From Oscillospiraceae bacterium (GTDB lineage Bacteria > Bacillota > Clostridia > Oscillospirales > Oscillospiraceae), in NCBI GenBank assembly GCA_017550645.1, contig JAFZOI010000007.1:1-64000 (forward strand): a stretch of 64,000 nucleotides of DNA. The letters are read 5' to 3'. The notes beneath the pieces are model-generated. The model worked only from the letters and a program-made list of their open reading frames with translations. It searched no databases and was not told where the DNA came from. This document shows positions 23,957-31,867 of this stretch, in pieces. The translations under genes and the position numbers were made by a program. How positions within the stretch are numbered: the stretch's first letter is position 1; every line of letters starts with the position of its first letter.

Positions 23957-26677
23957 ATGACCAACGACTACAAGCCGGAAAAACGCAATATCGTCAGCTT
24001 CAGCCTCATGGGGCCGGAGAGCGGCGCGCCCTGCCTCGTCGAATCCGACGGAGGCAGGATAACCCGCATCCGCACCTATGAGTACGACCGCGCCCTGCTC
24101 GACGCGGACGGCGCGCCCTGGAAGATGTCCGCGCGCGGGAAGACCTTTATCCCGCCCGCACGCGCGACGATAACGCCCTTCGGCCTCGGCTACAAGTCCC
24201 GCGTCTACTCCCCCAACCGCGTCCGCTGGCCGCTCAAGCGCGTCGACTGGGACCCGAACGGCGAGCGCAATGTGCAAAACCGCGGCAAGAGCAAGTACGT
24301 CCGCATCTCGTGGGACGAGGCAGCGCAGATATGCGCGGACGAGCTGCGCCGCATGAAGGATAAATACGGGCCCGAGGCCGTCCTCTGCGAGGCGGACATG
24401 CACGGCGAGGGCAAAAACGTCTCTCCCAGCCACGGCTGCCCGAACAGACTGCTCTCCCTCATGGGCGGATATACCCTCCAGATGCGCAACATGGACTCCT
24501 GGGAGGGCTGGTACTGGGGCGCCAAGCACGTCTGGGGCTGCGAGCCCGTCGGTGAGATGGCCCCGACCGCGAACCTCTATCCCGATATCTCCGAGCACGC
24601 GGACATGCTCCTTTTCTGGGGCTGCGACCCCGAGACGACCCCGCTCGGCGTCGTCTCCCAGCTCCCGAGCCGACTCTGCTACTGGTTCACGTCGCTCGGG
24701 ATAAAGAGCGTCTACGTCTGCCCCGACCTCAATTACGGCGCGGCCGTCCACGCGGACAAGTGGATCCCCATCCTGCCAAACACGGACGCGGCGCTCCAGC
24801 TCGCGATCGCGTACGTCTGGATAACGGAGGGGACCTTCGAAAAGGAATATATCGACACGCACGCCTACGGCTTCGACAAGTTCCGCGACTACGTCCTCGG
24901 AAACGAGGACGGCGTCCCCAAGACGCCGGAATGGGCGAGCGAGAAGTGCGGCGTCGCGGAATGGACGATAAAGGCCCTCGCCCGCGACTGGGCGAAGAAG
25001 ACCGTCTCGATAATGCACGGCAACGGCGGCTGCCTCATACGCGGCCCCTACTCCACCGAGCCCGCGAGGCTCGAGGTCATGCTGCTCGGCATGCGCGGCC
25101 TCGGAAAGCCCGGCGTGCATCAGGTCAAGATGATAGAATGGAACATGTGGGCAAAGGACTATCCCCTCCCCTATCAGGGCGACATAGCCCCCGCCGTCCC
25201 GCATATATGCGACGCGCTCCGTCCCATCGACGGCGACCTGCCGGACGAGATAAACATGAAGCGTTTCGTCCTTTCGGACAAGCAGAAGGAGCGCGCCCCA
25301 GAGCTCATCGATCTATTCAAGCAGCTCCCCGCCCCCAAGCAGTTCATCCCCCGCTGCCTCGTGCACACCGCCATACTTGACGGGCATGCGGAGTGGTACG
25401 GGCTGCACTGCTTCTCCTCGAGCCAGCAGCCCGACGAGAACGGCTACCGCAAGCCGACGAACATATATGAATTCGAAAAGATAGTCTATCCGCGCCCCGG
25501 CCTTTCGAAGGTGCACATGATATGGACGGACGCGCCCTGCAATGTCACCTGCTGGAATAACGGCAACCTCCATATCGAGGCGATGCGCTCGCCGGAGATA
25601 GAGACGATAGTCGCCCAGCATCCGTGGCTGGAAAACGACTGCTACTTCGCGGACATCATCCTCCCCGTCGCGACAAAGCACGAGATCGCCGACATAGGAA
25701 ACGACCTCTCGAGCGGCGTGTTCCAGTCGGTATACCTCGAGGAGCCCTGCGTCGAGCCCGTCGGCGAGTCGCTCTCGGACTTCGACGTCTGCGCCAAGGT
25801 CGCGGAAAAGCTCGGGCCGGAATACTTCGACGCATATACCGGCAGGCTCACAGAGGCCGAGCGCGTGCGCTTCTTCTACGCGGCGAGCGGGCTCGAGGAG
25901 CGCATGAGCTGGGAGGAATTCTCCAAGGAGAAGATTTACGTCCTGCCGCTGCGCAAGGACCTCGACAAGGTCCCCGCGGGGCTGTTCAGGTTCTACGAGG
26001 ACCCGAAGGGCAACCCGCTCACGACCCCGACGGGGCTGCTTGAATACTCTTCGACGGACATCGAAAAGTACATGCCCGACGATCCGGAGCGCCCGCCCGT
26101 CCCGCACTGGATAGAAAAGAGCGAGAGCCACGACGAGCGTCTTTCGAGCGAGCGGGCGAAAAAATACCCGCTGCTCTGCATGTCCAACCACGGGCACTGG
26201 CGCATGCACGCGCAGTGCGACGACATCGTCGCCAACCGCGAGGTCGAGACGATGAAGATACGCGCCTTCGACGGGTACCAGTACGAGCCCGTCTGGATGA
26301 ATCCCGCGGAGGCGGAAAAGCGCGGCATCCGCCACGGCGACGTCGTCAAGGTCTTCAACGAGCGCGGCACCGTCCTCTGCGGCGCTTACGTCACGGAGCG
26401 GCTCATACCGAAGGTCGTCTACGTCGACCACGGCTCTCGCCTCGATCCCATAATCCCCGGAAAGCTCGACCGCGGCGGCTGCATCAACTCCATAACGCCG
26501 ACCTCCATGACCTCGAAAAACAGCACGGGCATGGCCGTCTCGGGCTTCCTCGTCGAGGTGGCGAAGGTCACGGACGAGGAGTGGGCCGAGTGGAAGCGCG
26601 ACTGGCCGGAGGCGTTCGCGCGCAAGATAGACCACGGCGCGGGCGTCTGCCTCGAGGGCTGGCTCATCGATAAGTAA
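23957..26677 (+). CDS. Molybdopterin oxidoreductase of the pyrogallol transhydroxylase / catechol dehydroxylase type
   Basis: 906 residues of the DMSO-reductase superfamily. It starts without a CxxC iron-sulfur motif or Tat signal, like the large subunit of pyrogallol-phloroglucinol transhydroxylase from Pelobacter (about 875 residues). From memory it matches that enzyme in blocks such as YKSRVYSPNR, DWDPNGERN, MDSWEGWYWG, FWGCDPETT, DIILPVATKHE and DRGGCINSITP. The Mo-ligand Ser and adjacent Asp of transhydroxylase correspond to Ser181 and Asp180, and His149 is a candidate for the active-site His. Cytoplasmic location is expected. No small electron-transfer subunit is encoded nearby. Likely substrates are polyhydroxylated aromatics, but dehydroxylation, hydroxyl transfer or hydration cannot be told apart. 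Confidence 0.88.
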   Translation: MTNDYKPEKRNIVSFSLMGPESGAPCLVESDGGRITRIRTYEYDRALLDADGAPWKMSARGKTFIPPARATITPFGLGYKSRVYSPNRVRWPLKRVDWDPNGERNVQNRGKSKYVRISWDEAAQICADELRRMKDKYGPEAVLCEADMHGEGKNVSPSHGCPNRLLSLMGGYTLQMRNMDSWEGWYWGAKHVWGCEPVGEMAPTANLYPDISEHADMLLFWGCDPETTPLGVVSQLPSRLCYWFTSLGIKSVYVCPDLNYGAAVHADKWIPILPNTDAALQLAIAYVWITEGTFEKEYIDTHAYGFDKFRDYVLGNEDGVPKTPEWASEKCGVAEWTIKALARDWAKKTVSIMHGNGGCLIRGPYSTEPARLEVMLLGMRGLGKPGVHQVKMIEWNMWAKDYPLPYQGDIAPAVPHICDALRPIDGDLPDEINMKRFVLSDKQKERAPELIDLFKQLPAPKQFIPRCLVHTAILDGHAEWYGLHCFSSSQQPDENGYRKPTNIYEFEKIVYPRPGLSKVHMIWTDAPCNVTCWNNGNLHIEAMRSPEIETIVAQHPWLENDCYFADIILPVATKHEIADIGNDLSSGVFQSVYLEEPCVEPVGESLSDFDVCAKVAEKLGPEYFDAYTGRLTEAERVRFFYAASGLEERMSWEEFSKEKIYVLPLRKDLDKVPAGLFRFYEDPKGNPLTTPTGLLEYSSTDIEKYMPDDPERPPVPHWIEKSESHDERLSSERAKKYPLLCMSNHGHWRMHAQCDDIVANREVETMKIRAFDGYQYEPVWMNPAEAEKRGIRHGDVVKVFNERGTVLCGAYVTERLIPKVVYVDHGSRLDPIIPGKLDRGGCINSITPTSMTSKNSTGMAVSGFLVEVAKVTDEEWAEWKRDWPEAFARKIDHGAGVCLEGWLIDK

Positions 26678-26712
26678 AAAAAGAGGGGCGCGTTCAGCCG
26701 GACGCGTCCCTC
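26676..26712. terminator. Bidirectional terminator after the Mo enzyme
   Basis: An 11-bp stem (26683-26693 with 26702-26712, one wobble) has seven A residues on its left, a strong minus-strand T-run, and an AT-rich tail on its right. It serves the convergent Mo-enzyme and His-rich genes, more strongly in the minus direction. Confidence 0.8.
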
Positions 26713-26733
26713 TCATTATATATTTATGCTGTT

Positions 26734-27309
26734 TCAATTTTCATGGCCCGGATAGACCATCTTCGGATGGACCTTGACGGGCTTTTTCACTACCCGCACG
26801 GGGATACGGATCGTGTTGTGAGCGTGCTCCTCGTGGTCGTGCCCGCAGGAGCAGGCCTCGCCGTGGTCGTGATGATGATCGTGATCGTGGTGATGGTGAT
26901 GATGGCTCGGGTCGGTGCAGTTCTCGTCGCCGCAATCCCAGTTGACCTCGATCTCGTTTCCGGCGAGCAGGCCGCGCGCGAGCGCCTCGAGCCGCTGCTC
27001 GGCGACGCCGAGCGTCGAGCCGTAGGTTATGGAATCAATGCCGACGTCGAGCTCCGCGCCCTCGCCGGGCGCGCCCTTTGTCTGCACGCCGTAGCCCGTG
27101 GTGGAGAGCATGACGGCGTCGTCGCCGCGCTTTATATAGGCCTTGAGGTGCCCTATGATGACGTCGTTGGCCTCCGCCCACTCGCACTCGGCCTCCATGG
27201 CCTTCTCGAGCGCGGAGCGCAGCTGCTCATAATCCGCCTCGACCTTGAACTGCGCCGAGACGACGCGCGCCTCGTCGTGAGTGCGGCCTCGCATTTCAAG
27301 CTTGATCAT
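26734..27309 (-). CDS. His-rich metal-binding protein paired with a CobW-type GTPase
   Basis: 191 residues. The first 120 form an alpha/beta domain of unknown family with EADYEQLRSALEKAME and GVAEQRLEALARGLLAG. A metal-binding stretch follows at 126-164 with Cys126, Cys131, six consecutive His, further His/Asp pairs and Cys153-Ser-Cys155. The C-terminus has IRIPVRVVKKPVKVHP. It overlaps the GTPase gene by 14 bases, so the two are made together. Such His-rich partners store or deliver Zn, Ni or Co in concert with G3E GTPases; which metal is used is not evident. Confidence 0.75.
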   Translation of the reverse strand: MIKLEMRGRTHDEARVVSAQFKVEADYEQLRSALEKAMEAECEWAEANDVIIGHLKAYIKRGDDAVMLSTTGYGVQTKGAPGEGAELDVGIDSITYGSTLGVAEQRLEALARGLLAGNEIEVNWDCGDENCTDPSHHHHHHDHDHHHDHGEACSCGHDHEEHAHNTIRIPVRVVKKPVKVHPKMVYPGHEN

Positions 27310-27910
27310 TCCAGACGCTCCCTTCCGCTATGCCGCGCCATATCTCGTCGTCCATCGGCCTGTTGCCGACGGTGCGGCGGAGCTCGGCGCGGGGATTTAT
27401 CGTTTTTATATCCGCCTCGACGGCGGCGATCTGCTCCTCGTCGACGAGGTCGACCTTATTGAGCAGTATCCAATCGGCGCATTCGAGCTGGCACTCGATG
27501 AGCTCGCTCATGGCGCGGCGCAGGCGGCGCCACCTCTGCGCGTCGGCGAGGCAGAGCACGCCGACCTTGACCTTGAACACGTGCTCGACGTTCTCCTTTA
27601 TCTGCAGGGGGTACGCAACGCCCGTCGACTCTATGATGAGCCAGTCGGGGGCGAAATTATCCCTTATGTATGCGATATCGTTTATCAGGTCGGCTCCGCC
27701 GCTGCAGCAGGCGCAGCCGGCGAAAAGCTCGCGCACCTGCAGGCCCTGCGACTTGAGTATCTTGTCGTCGACGCCGACCTCGCCTATCTCGTTTTCGATG
27801 ATCATGACTTTGGCGCCGCCCTCGGATCCGGAGACGAGATACTGCGCCAGACGCAGGAGTATGCTCGTCTTCCCCGAGCCGAGAAAGCCGCCGAGAAGCA
27901 GAACTTTCAT
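27296..27910 (-). CDS. CobW/G3E-family metallochaperone GTPase
   Basis: 204 residues with Walker A GGFLGSGKTS (7-16), the family metal site GCACC (65-69), switch-type ESTG near 96 and the guanine-specificity NKVD near 150. The usual C-terminal CobW domain is missing, so this is the minimal G domain. G3E GTPases insert or deliver metals (Zn, Co, Ni) to target enzymes. The paired His-rich protein may supply the missing metal-reservoir part. Start at 27910 has AAGGAG upstream, and a TTGACT/TAATAT promoter precedes it. The client enzyme is unknown; the adjacent Mo enzyme is convergent, so co-regulation is not implied. Confidence 0.85.
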   Translation of the reverse strand: MKVLLLGGFLGSGKTSILLRLAQYLVSGSEGGAKVMIIENEIGEVGVDDKILKSQGLQVRELFAGCACCSGGADLINDIAYIRDNFAPDWLIIESTGVAYPLQIKENVEHVFKVKVGVLCLADAQRWRRLRRAMSELIECQLECADWILLNKVDLVDEEQIAAVEADIKTINPRAELRRTVGNRPMDDEIWRGIAEGSVWNDQA

Positions 27911-27943
27911 GGTTTTCGCTCCTTAACTGTTTTACTTATTAAA

Positions 27944-27971
27944 TATTACGCCCCCCGCGGGGCAAAGTCAA
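27944..27971 (-). promoter_or_regulatory. Promoter of the GTPase/His-rich operon
   Basis: Minus-strand TTGACT (27971-27966), 16 bases, TAATAT (27949-27944). It is divergent from the SDR promoter; the two -35 boxes are only 13 bases apart. Confidence 0.7.
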
Positions 27972-27984
27972 GCGAGCGGACGTA

Positions 27985-28012
27985 TTGAATTCGGCGCTCC
28001 GTATGCTATAAT
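27985..28012 (+). promoter_or_regulatory. Promoter of the SDR gene
   Basis: TTGAAT (27985-27990), 16 bases, perfect TATAAT (28007-28012) with an extended TG. A GAAAGGAG ribosome site follows before the ATG at 28058. Confidence 0.8.
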
Positions 28013-28057
28013 CGGGGTATAAATGGCAATAAATACATACCGAAAGGAGATCAAATA

Positions 28058-29050
28058 ATGAGTCAGGTCCTTAAGGATAAGGTCGCGCTGGTCACGGGCT
28101 CGGGCCAGGGCGTCGGCCGCGCGGTCGCGCTCGGCTTCGCAAAGCTCGGGGCGAAGGTCGTCACGAACAACAGAAAGCCCGGAAGCACCGGCAGCGCCAT
28201 GCTCACCGACGCGCAGTTCGCCGCGCTCAGCGACGAGCGCAAGGAGTGGTACAAAAAGGCCGTCGCCGAAAACGAGGGTGACGCGGCCACGACCGCGCAG
28301 GCGATACGCCTCGCGGGCGGCGAAGCAGTCCACTGCTTCGCGGACATCTCCAAGTTCGAGGACGCGGAGCGCCTCGTCAAGACCGCGATCGATACCTACG
28401 GGCGCATCGATATCGTCGTCAACGTCGCGGGAGCTTTCGGCTTTTCCAACATCGACGAGATAAGCGAGGAGCTCTGGGACAAGGTCACGAGCATCAAGCC
28501 CAAGGGCTACTTCAACGTCATAAGGTTCGCCGTCCCCTACATGAAGAAGCAGGGCGGCGGGCGCATCATCAACTGCACCTCCCGCGCCTACATGGGCGAC
28601 ATCATCAAGCACGCCGAGTACTGCGCCGCGAACGCGGGCGTCGTCGGCCTGACGAGGGCCGCCGCCATTGAGCTCTGGCCCTTCGGCATAACCTGCAACG
28701 CCTTCTCGCCCTTTGCCAAAACGCGCGCGGCCTATGAGATGGACGCTGTCTGTGCCGTCACGGAGGAGCCCATTCTCGCCACGGGGCGCAATATCCCGCC
28801 CTCCTATGAGACGACTCCCCTGCCCGACGCCATCGTGCCGTTTCTGGCCTACCTCGCATCCGACGCGGCCTCGGAAGTCTCCGGCAGCGTCTTCGAGCTC
28901 GCGGGCAACAAGATACAGCTGCACGCCGAGCCCGTCATCTGCAAGACGCTGCAGAAATACGGGCCCGAGTACTGGACCGTCGAGGAGATCGAGGCCGAGG
29001 CGAAGAAGGCTCTGTTTCAGGATTACAAGTCCATCGCTAAGCTGAACTGA
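28058..29050 (+). CDS. Short-chain dehydrogenase/reductase-family protein lacking the catalytic lysine
   Basis: 330 residues with a Rossmann NAD(P) motif TGSGQGVG (13-20), the NVAG motif (122-125) and the catalytic-Ser region INCTSRAYMG (171-180). The active-site Tyr188 is present, but the YxxxK lysine is Asn192 (YCAANAG); I confirmed the AAC codon. Lys at this place normally lowers the Tyr pKa and binds the nicotinamide ribose. A roughly 30-residue insertion follows the second strand (about 42-76), unlike the typical 250-residue FabG type. So it may be a slow or specialised reductase, or a non-catalytic member. It is monocistronic and nearly abuts the convergent deacetylase gene. Confidence 0.85.
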   Translation: MSQVLKDKVALVTGSGQGVGRAVALGFAKLGAKVVTNNRKPGSTGSAMLTDAQFAALSDERKEWYKKAVAENEGDAATTAQAIRLAGGEAVHCFADISKFEDAERLVKTAIDTYGRIDIVVNVAGAFGFSNIDEISEELWDKVTSIKPKGYFNVIRFAVPYMKKQGGGRIINCTSRAYMGDIIKHAEYCAANAGVVGLTRAAAIELWPFGITCNAFSPFAKTRAAYEMDAVCAVTEEPILATGRNIPPSYETTPLPDAIVPFLAYLASDAASEVSGSVFELAGNKIQLHAEPVICKTLQKYGPEYWTVEEIEAEAKKALFQDYKSIAKLN

Positions 29051-29057
29051 CGAGGGC

Positions 29058-29873
29058 TCATTCGAAAGCGGAAAAAAACTTCTCCCTGTCCAGACGGTAC
29101 GCTCTGTTGAAGCGGCCGAGCTCAAGCGGCTCGGCCGCTCCTCTTTTTATGACGTTGACCCGCTCGACGCAGGTAAAGACCATCCTGTATCCGCGCCCGG
29201 CGAGCACGCGCTTCGCCTCCGGGCAGTACGCGCCGAAGGGATAGGCGTAGACGCTCGGCACATAGCCGCAGGCGGCGGCGAGCTTCGCTTCCGCCTTCTC
29301 GAGGTCGGCGGTGAGCGCGGCTTCGTAGGCCGCCTCGTCCTCGCCTTTTTTCTTTTTCAGCCCGTATCTCGGCTCGGTCAGATGCATGTCGTACGAGTGG
29401 TTGGCGATCTCGACGCGCCCGGAGGCCGCGATCTCCGCGATGCGCGGCCAGCTCATGTAGGCGTAGGCCGGGTCGTCGTCGGGGCTCTCGGTATACTTAT
29501 CGGCCCAAGCGCAGACGGGGGCCTGCACGGCCTTCATATCATACTTTTCGAGCAGCGGCAGGACGTAATGGGCAAATGATTCGTGGCCGTCGTCAAAGGT
29601 TAACATAATTGGTTTGGCAGGGAGCTCGCCCTCCCCGTCGAGCCAGCGCAGGACGTCCTCGACGCCGACTGCGGTATATCCGCGGTCGCGCAGATAGATA
29701 AGGTCGCCCTCGAGCATCTCGGGAGTTATGACATAGTCCCCGCACCCGGCCTTGTCGGCAAGGATATGGTGGTACATGACGAGCGGGAGGCGAACCTCCT
29801 CTTCCGCAGGCGCGGAGGCGCGGCAGCACCCCGCGAGCAGCAATGACAACGCAAACATAATTATCCTCTTCAC
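29058..29873 (-). CDS. Polysaccharide deacetylase (NodB domain) lipoprotein
   Basis: 271 residues. The leader MKRIIMFALSLLLAGCC contains a lipobox-like LLAGC, so it is likely lipid-anchored outside the membrane. The NodB motifs are MLTFDDGHE (catalytic and metal Asp pair) and NHSYDMH (metal His pair), with a late YAYPFGAY motif typical of family 4 carbohydrate esterases. It would remove N- or O-acetyl groups from peptidoglycan or another surface glycan. A GTG at 29873 starts the signal peptide; the internal ATG would truncate it. The gene ends 7 bases from the SDR stop with no visible terminator between. Confidence 0.88.
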   Translation of the reverse strand: MKRIIMFALSLLLAGCCRASAPAEEEVRLPLVMYHHILADKAGCGDYVITPEMLEGDLIYLRDRGYTAVGVEDVLRWLDGEGELPAKPIMLTFDDGHESFAHYVLPLLEKYDMKAVQAPVCAWADKYTESPDDDPAYAYMSWPRIAEIAASGRVEIANHSYDMHLTEPRYGLKKKKGEDEAAYEAALTADLEKAEAKLAAACGYVPSVYAYPFGAYCPEAKRVLAGRGYRMVFTCVERVNVIKRGAAEPLELGRFNRAYRLDREKFFSAFE

Positions 29874-29954
29874 GGAAAAAACACCTTTCTCACTTCATGC
29901 GCGACCCGCAGATGATAGTTTGAAAAGTGTTTTTTCTTTTATTCTGTCTTTTTC

Positions 29955-30632
29955 TTACTTTTTGAATTCAACGACCCTGAAGCCGACCCCGTCCTCGCTG
30001 AGATAAACGACGCCGGGGAACGGGCCGTCGCCCTGCTTGGCCTCGAGCTTACCGTCGCGGAAGAGCGCCGCGGCCTTTTTGAGCTTTTCGACCGTATCGC
30101 GCCCGCACACAGAGGGGCCGTGCGCGCAGAAGAACCTGTCGGCCGGCAGCGCGAGCAGCTTATCCATGCTCGCGATGAAGGCGTCCTCGTTCCTCTCGCC
30201 GGCTATGAAGAATATGGGGCTCTGCGAGACCATGTCGCCGGTAAAGACCGCGCCCGCCGCCTCGTCATACAGGCCTATGCTGCCGGGCGTGTGGCCGGGG
30301 ATATCTACGACCTTGAGCACGCGGCCGCCGAGGTCGAACTCGAAGCCCTCGGACACTCTGTTGACCTTCTGCTCGACGTTCTGGAGCTTTTCCTTCTCGC
30401 CGGCGAAGACCTCGTCGAAGTACTTCGCGCCGCCCGTGTGGTCGCCGTGCCCGTGCGTGAGGACGAGGCGGATTGGCTTGTCCGTGACGGTGCGCGCGTT
30501 CTCGAGCACGTTCGTCTGTCCCACGCCGGCGTCGATGAGCAGCGCGCTCTCCTCGCCGACGACGAGAAACGCCGCGCTCATGCCCGGATCGACTCTCCAT
30601 ACGCCCTCTTCGAGCTTGACTACGTTATCCAT
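29955..30632 (-). CDS. Metallo-beta-lactamase-fold hydrolase
   Basis: 225 residues with the binuclear metal motif HGHGDH (His60, His62, Asp64, His65) and a later VDIPGHTPGSIGLYD motif giving the third His, plus TGDMVS and CAHGPS. This is the glyoxalase-II-like subgroup that hydrolyses thioesters, lactones or phosphodiesters. The AAGGAGGA ribosome site precedes 30632. It lies 37 bases after the malic enzyme gene and may share its transcript. Given the CoA chemistry in the window an acyl-thioester substrate is plausible, but unproven. Confidence 0.88.
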   Translation of the reverse strand: MDNVVKLEEGVWRVDPGMSAAFLVVGEESALLIDAGVGQTNVLENARTVTDKPIRLVLTHGHGDHTGGAKYFDEVFAGEKEKLQNVEQKVNRVSEGFEFDLGGRVLKVVDIPGHTPGSIGLYDEAAGAVFTGDMVSQSPIFFIAGERNEDAFIASMDKLLALPADRFFCAHGPSVCGRDTVEKLKKAAALFRDGKLEAKQGDGPFPGVVYLSEDGVGFRVVEFKK

Positions 30633-30669
30633 TCCGTCTTCCTCCTTAGTTTACATAATATTCTAATTC

Positions 30670-31833
30670 TTATCTGCAGACGCCCGTATCGCGCGCCGCC
30701 TTCGCCACCGCGGCCGCGACCGCGTCGCCGACGCCGGGATCGAAGGGCTTGGGCAGGAGCTTGTCCGGCCCGCCGTCCGCCGCGAGGTCGGCGAGGGCCC
30801 GCGCCGCGGCGAGCTTCATGGCCTCGTTTATCTCCTTCGCGCCCGCGTCGAGAGCGCCTCTGAAGACGCCGGGGAACGCGAGGACGTTGTTTATCTGGTT
30901 GGGGTAGTCGCTGCGGCCCGTGCCGACTATGGCGGCGCCGGCGGCTTTCGCCTCCTCCGGCATGATCTCGGGGATGGGGTTGGCCATGGCGAAGACGATG
31001 GGGTCTTTTGCCATGGAGCGTATCATATCCTGCGTCAGAAGGCCCGGCGCGGAGACTCCGAGGAAGATGTCCGCCCCGCGGATGACCTCGGCGAGCTTTC
31101 CCCTCTCCCCGTTCGGGTTCGTGACCTCGGCGAGAGACGCCTTGGCGGCGTTGAGGCGCGCGTCGCCCTTGGCTATGGCGCCCGTCCTGTCGCAGACGAT
31201 GACGTTTTTCATGCCCGTCGCGACGAGAAGGCGCGCTATCGCCGTCCCCGCGGCGCCGGCTCCGGAGATGACGGCCTTGACCTCGCCGGGGGTCTTGCCG
31301 ACGCACCTGAGCGCGTTGGTGATGCCTGCGAGCACGACTATCGCCGTCCCGTGCTGGTCGTCGTGGAAGATGGGAATGTCGCAGCGGGCCTTGAGCTTTT
31401 CCTCGATCTCGAAGCAGCGCGGGGCCGAGATGTCCTCGAGGTTTATCCCGCCGAACGTGCAGGCCATCATGGCCACGGCCTCGACGATCTTGTCCGGATC
31501 GCGCGTATCGAGGCAGATGGGGACGGCGTCGACGCCTCCGAAGGACTTGAAGAGCACGCACTTGCCCTCCATGACCGGAAGGCCGGCGACCGCGCCAATG
31601 TCCCCGAGGCCGAGCACGGCGCTCCCGTCCGTCACGACGGCGACAGTGTTTTTCCTCCACGTCAGCGCGAAGCTCTGCTCATAGTCGTCCCGTATGACCT
31701 CGCAGGGCCTTGCGACTCCGGGCGTATAGGCAAGAGAGAGATCGTCCTTGCTCTCTATTTTCATTTTGGGCGTGGTTTCGAGCTTTCCGTTCCATTCGCG
31801 GTGCAGCTCGAGCGAGCGTGCGGCATAATCCAT
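30670..31833 (-). CDS. NAD(P)-dependent malic enzyme
   Basis: 387 residues, the short bacterial form without a phosphotransacetylase domain. It oxidatively decarboxylates malate to pyruvate. Seen are the N-terminal LSLAYTPGVA with the catalytic Tyr, VTDGSAVLGLGDIG, the metal-site FHDDQHGTA and the dinucleotide loop SGAGAAGTA. The end has PNQINNVLAFPGVFRGALD. The start at 31833 has GGAGG upstream. It may feed pyruvate or NAD(P)H to fermentation. Neighbours are a SpoIID-type gene 34 bases upstream and a metallo-hydrolase downstream on the same strand. Confidence 0.93.
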   Translation of the reverse strand: MDYAARSLELHREWNGKLETTPKMKIESKDDLSLAYTPGVARPCEVIRDDYEQSFALTWRKNTVAVVTDGSAVLGLGDIGAVAGLPVMEGKCVLFKSFGGVDAVPICLDTRDPDKIVEAVAMMACTFGGINLEDISAPRCFEIEEKLKARCDIPIFHDDQHGTAIVVLAGITNALRCVGKTPGEVKAVISGAGAAGTAIARLLVATGMKNVIVCDRTGAIAKGDARLNAAKASLAEVTNPNGERGKLAEVIRGADIFLGVSAPGLLTQDMIRSMAKDPIVFAMANPIPEIMPEEAKAAGAAIVGTGRSDYPNQINNVLAFPGVFRGALDAGAKEINEAMKLAAARALADLAADGGPDKLLPKPFDPGVGDAVAAAVAKAARDTGVCR

Positions 31834-31867
31834 AGCGGCGTACCTCCGATAGTTTTCTTATTATATT

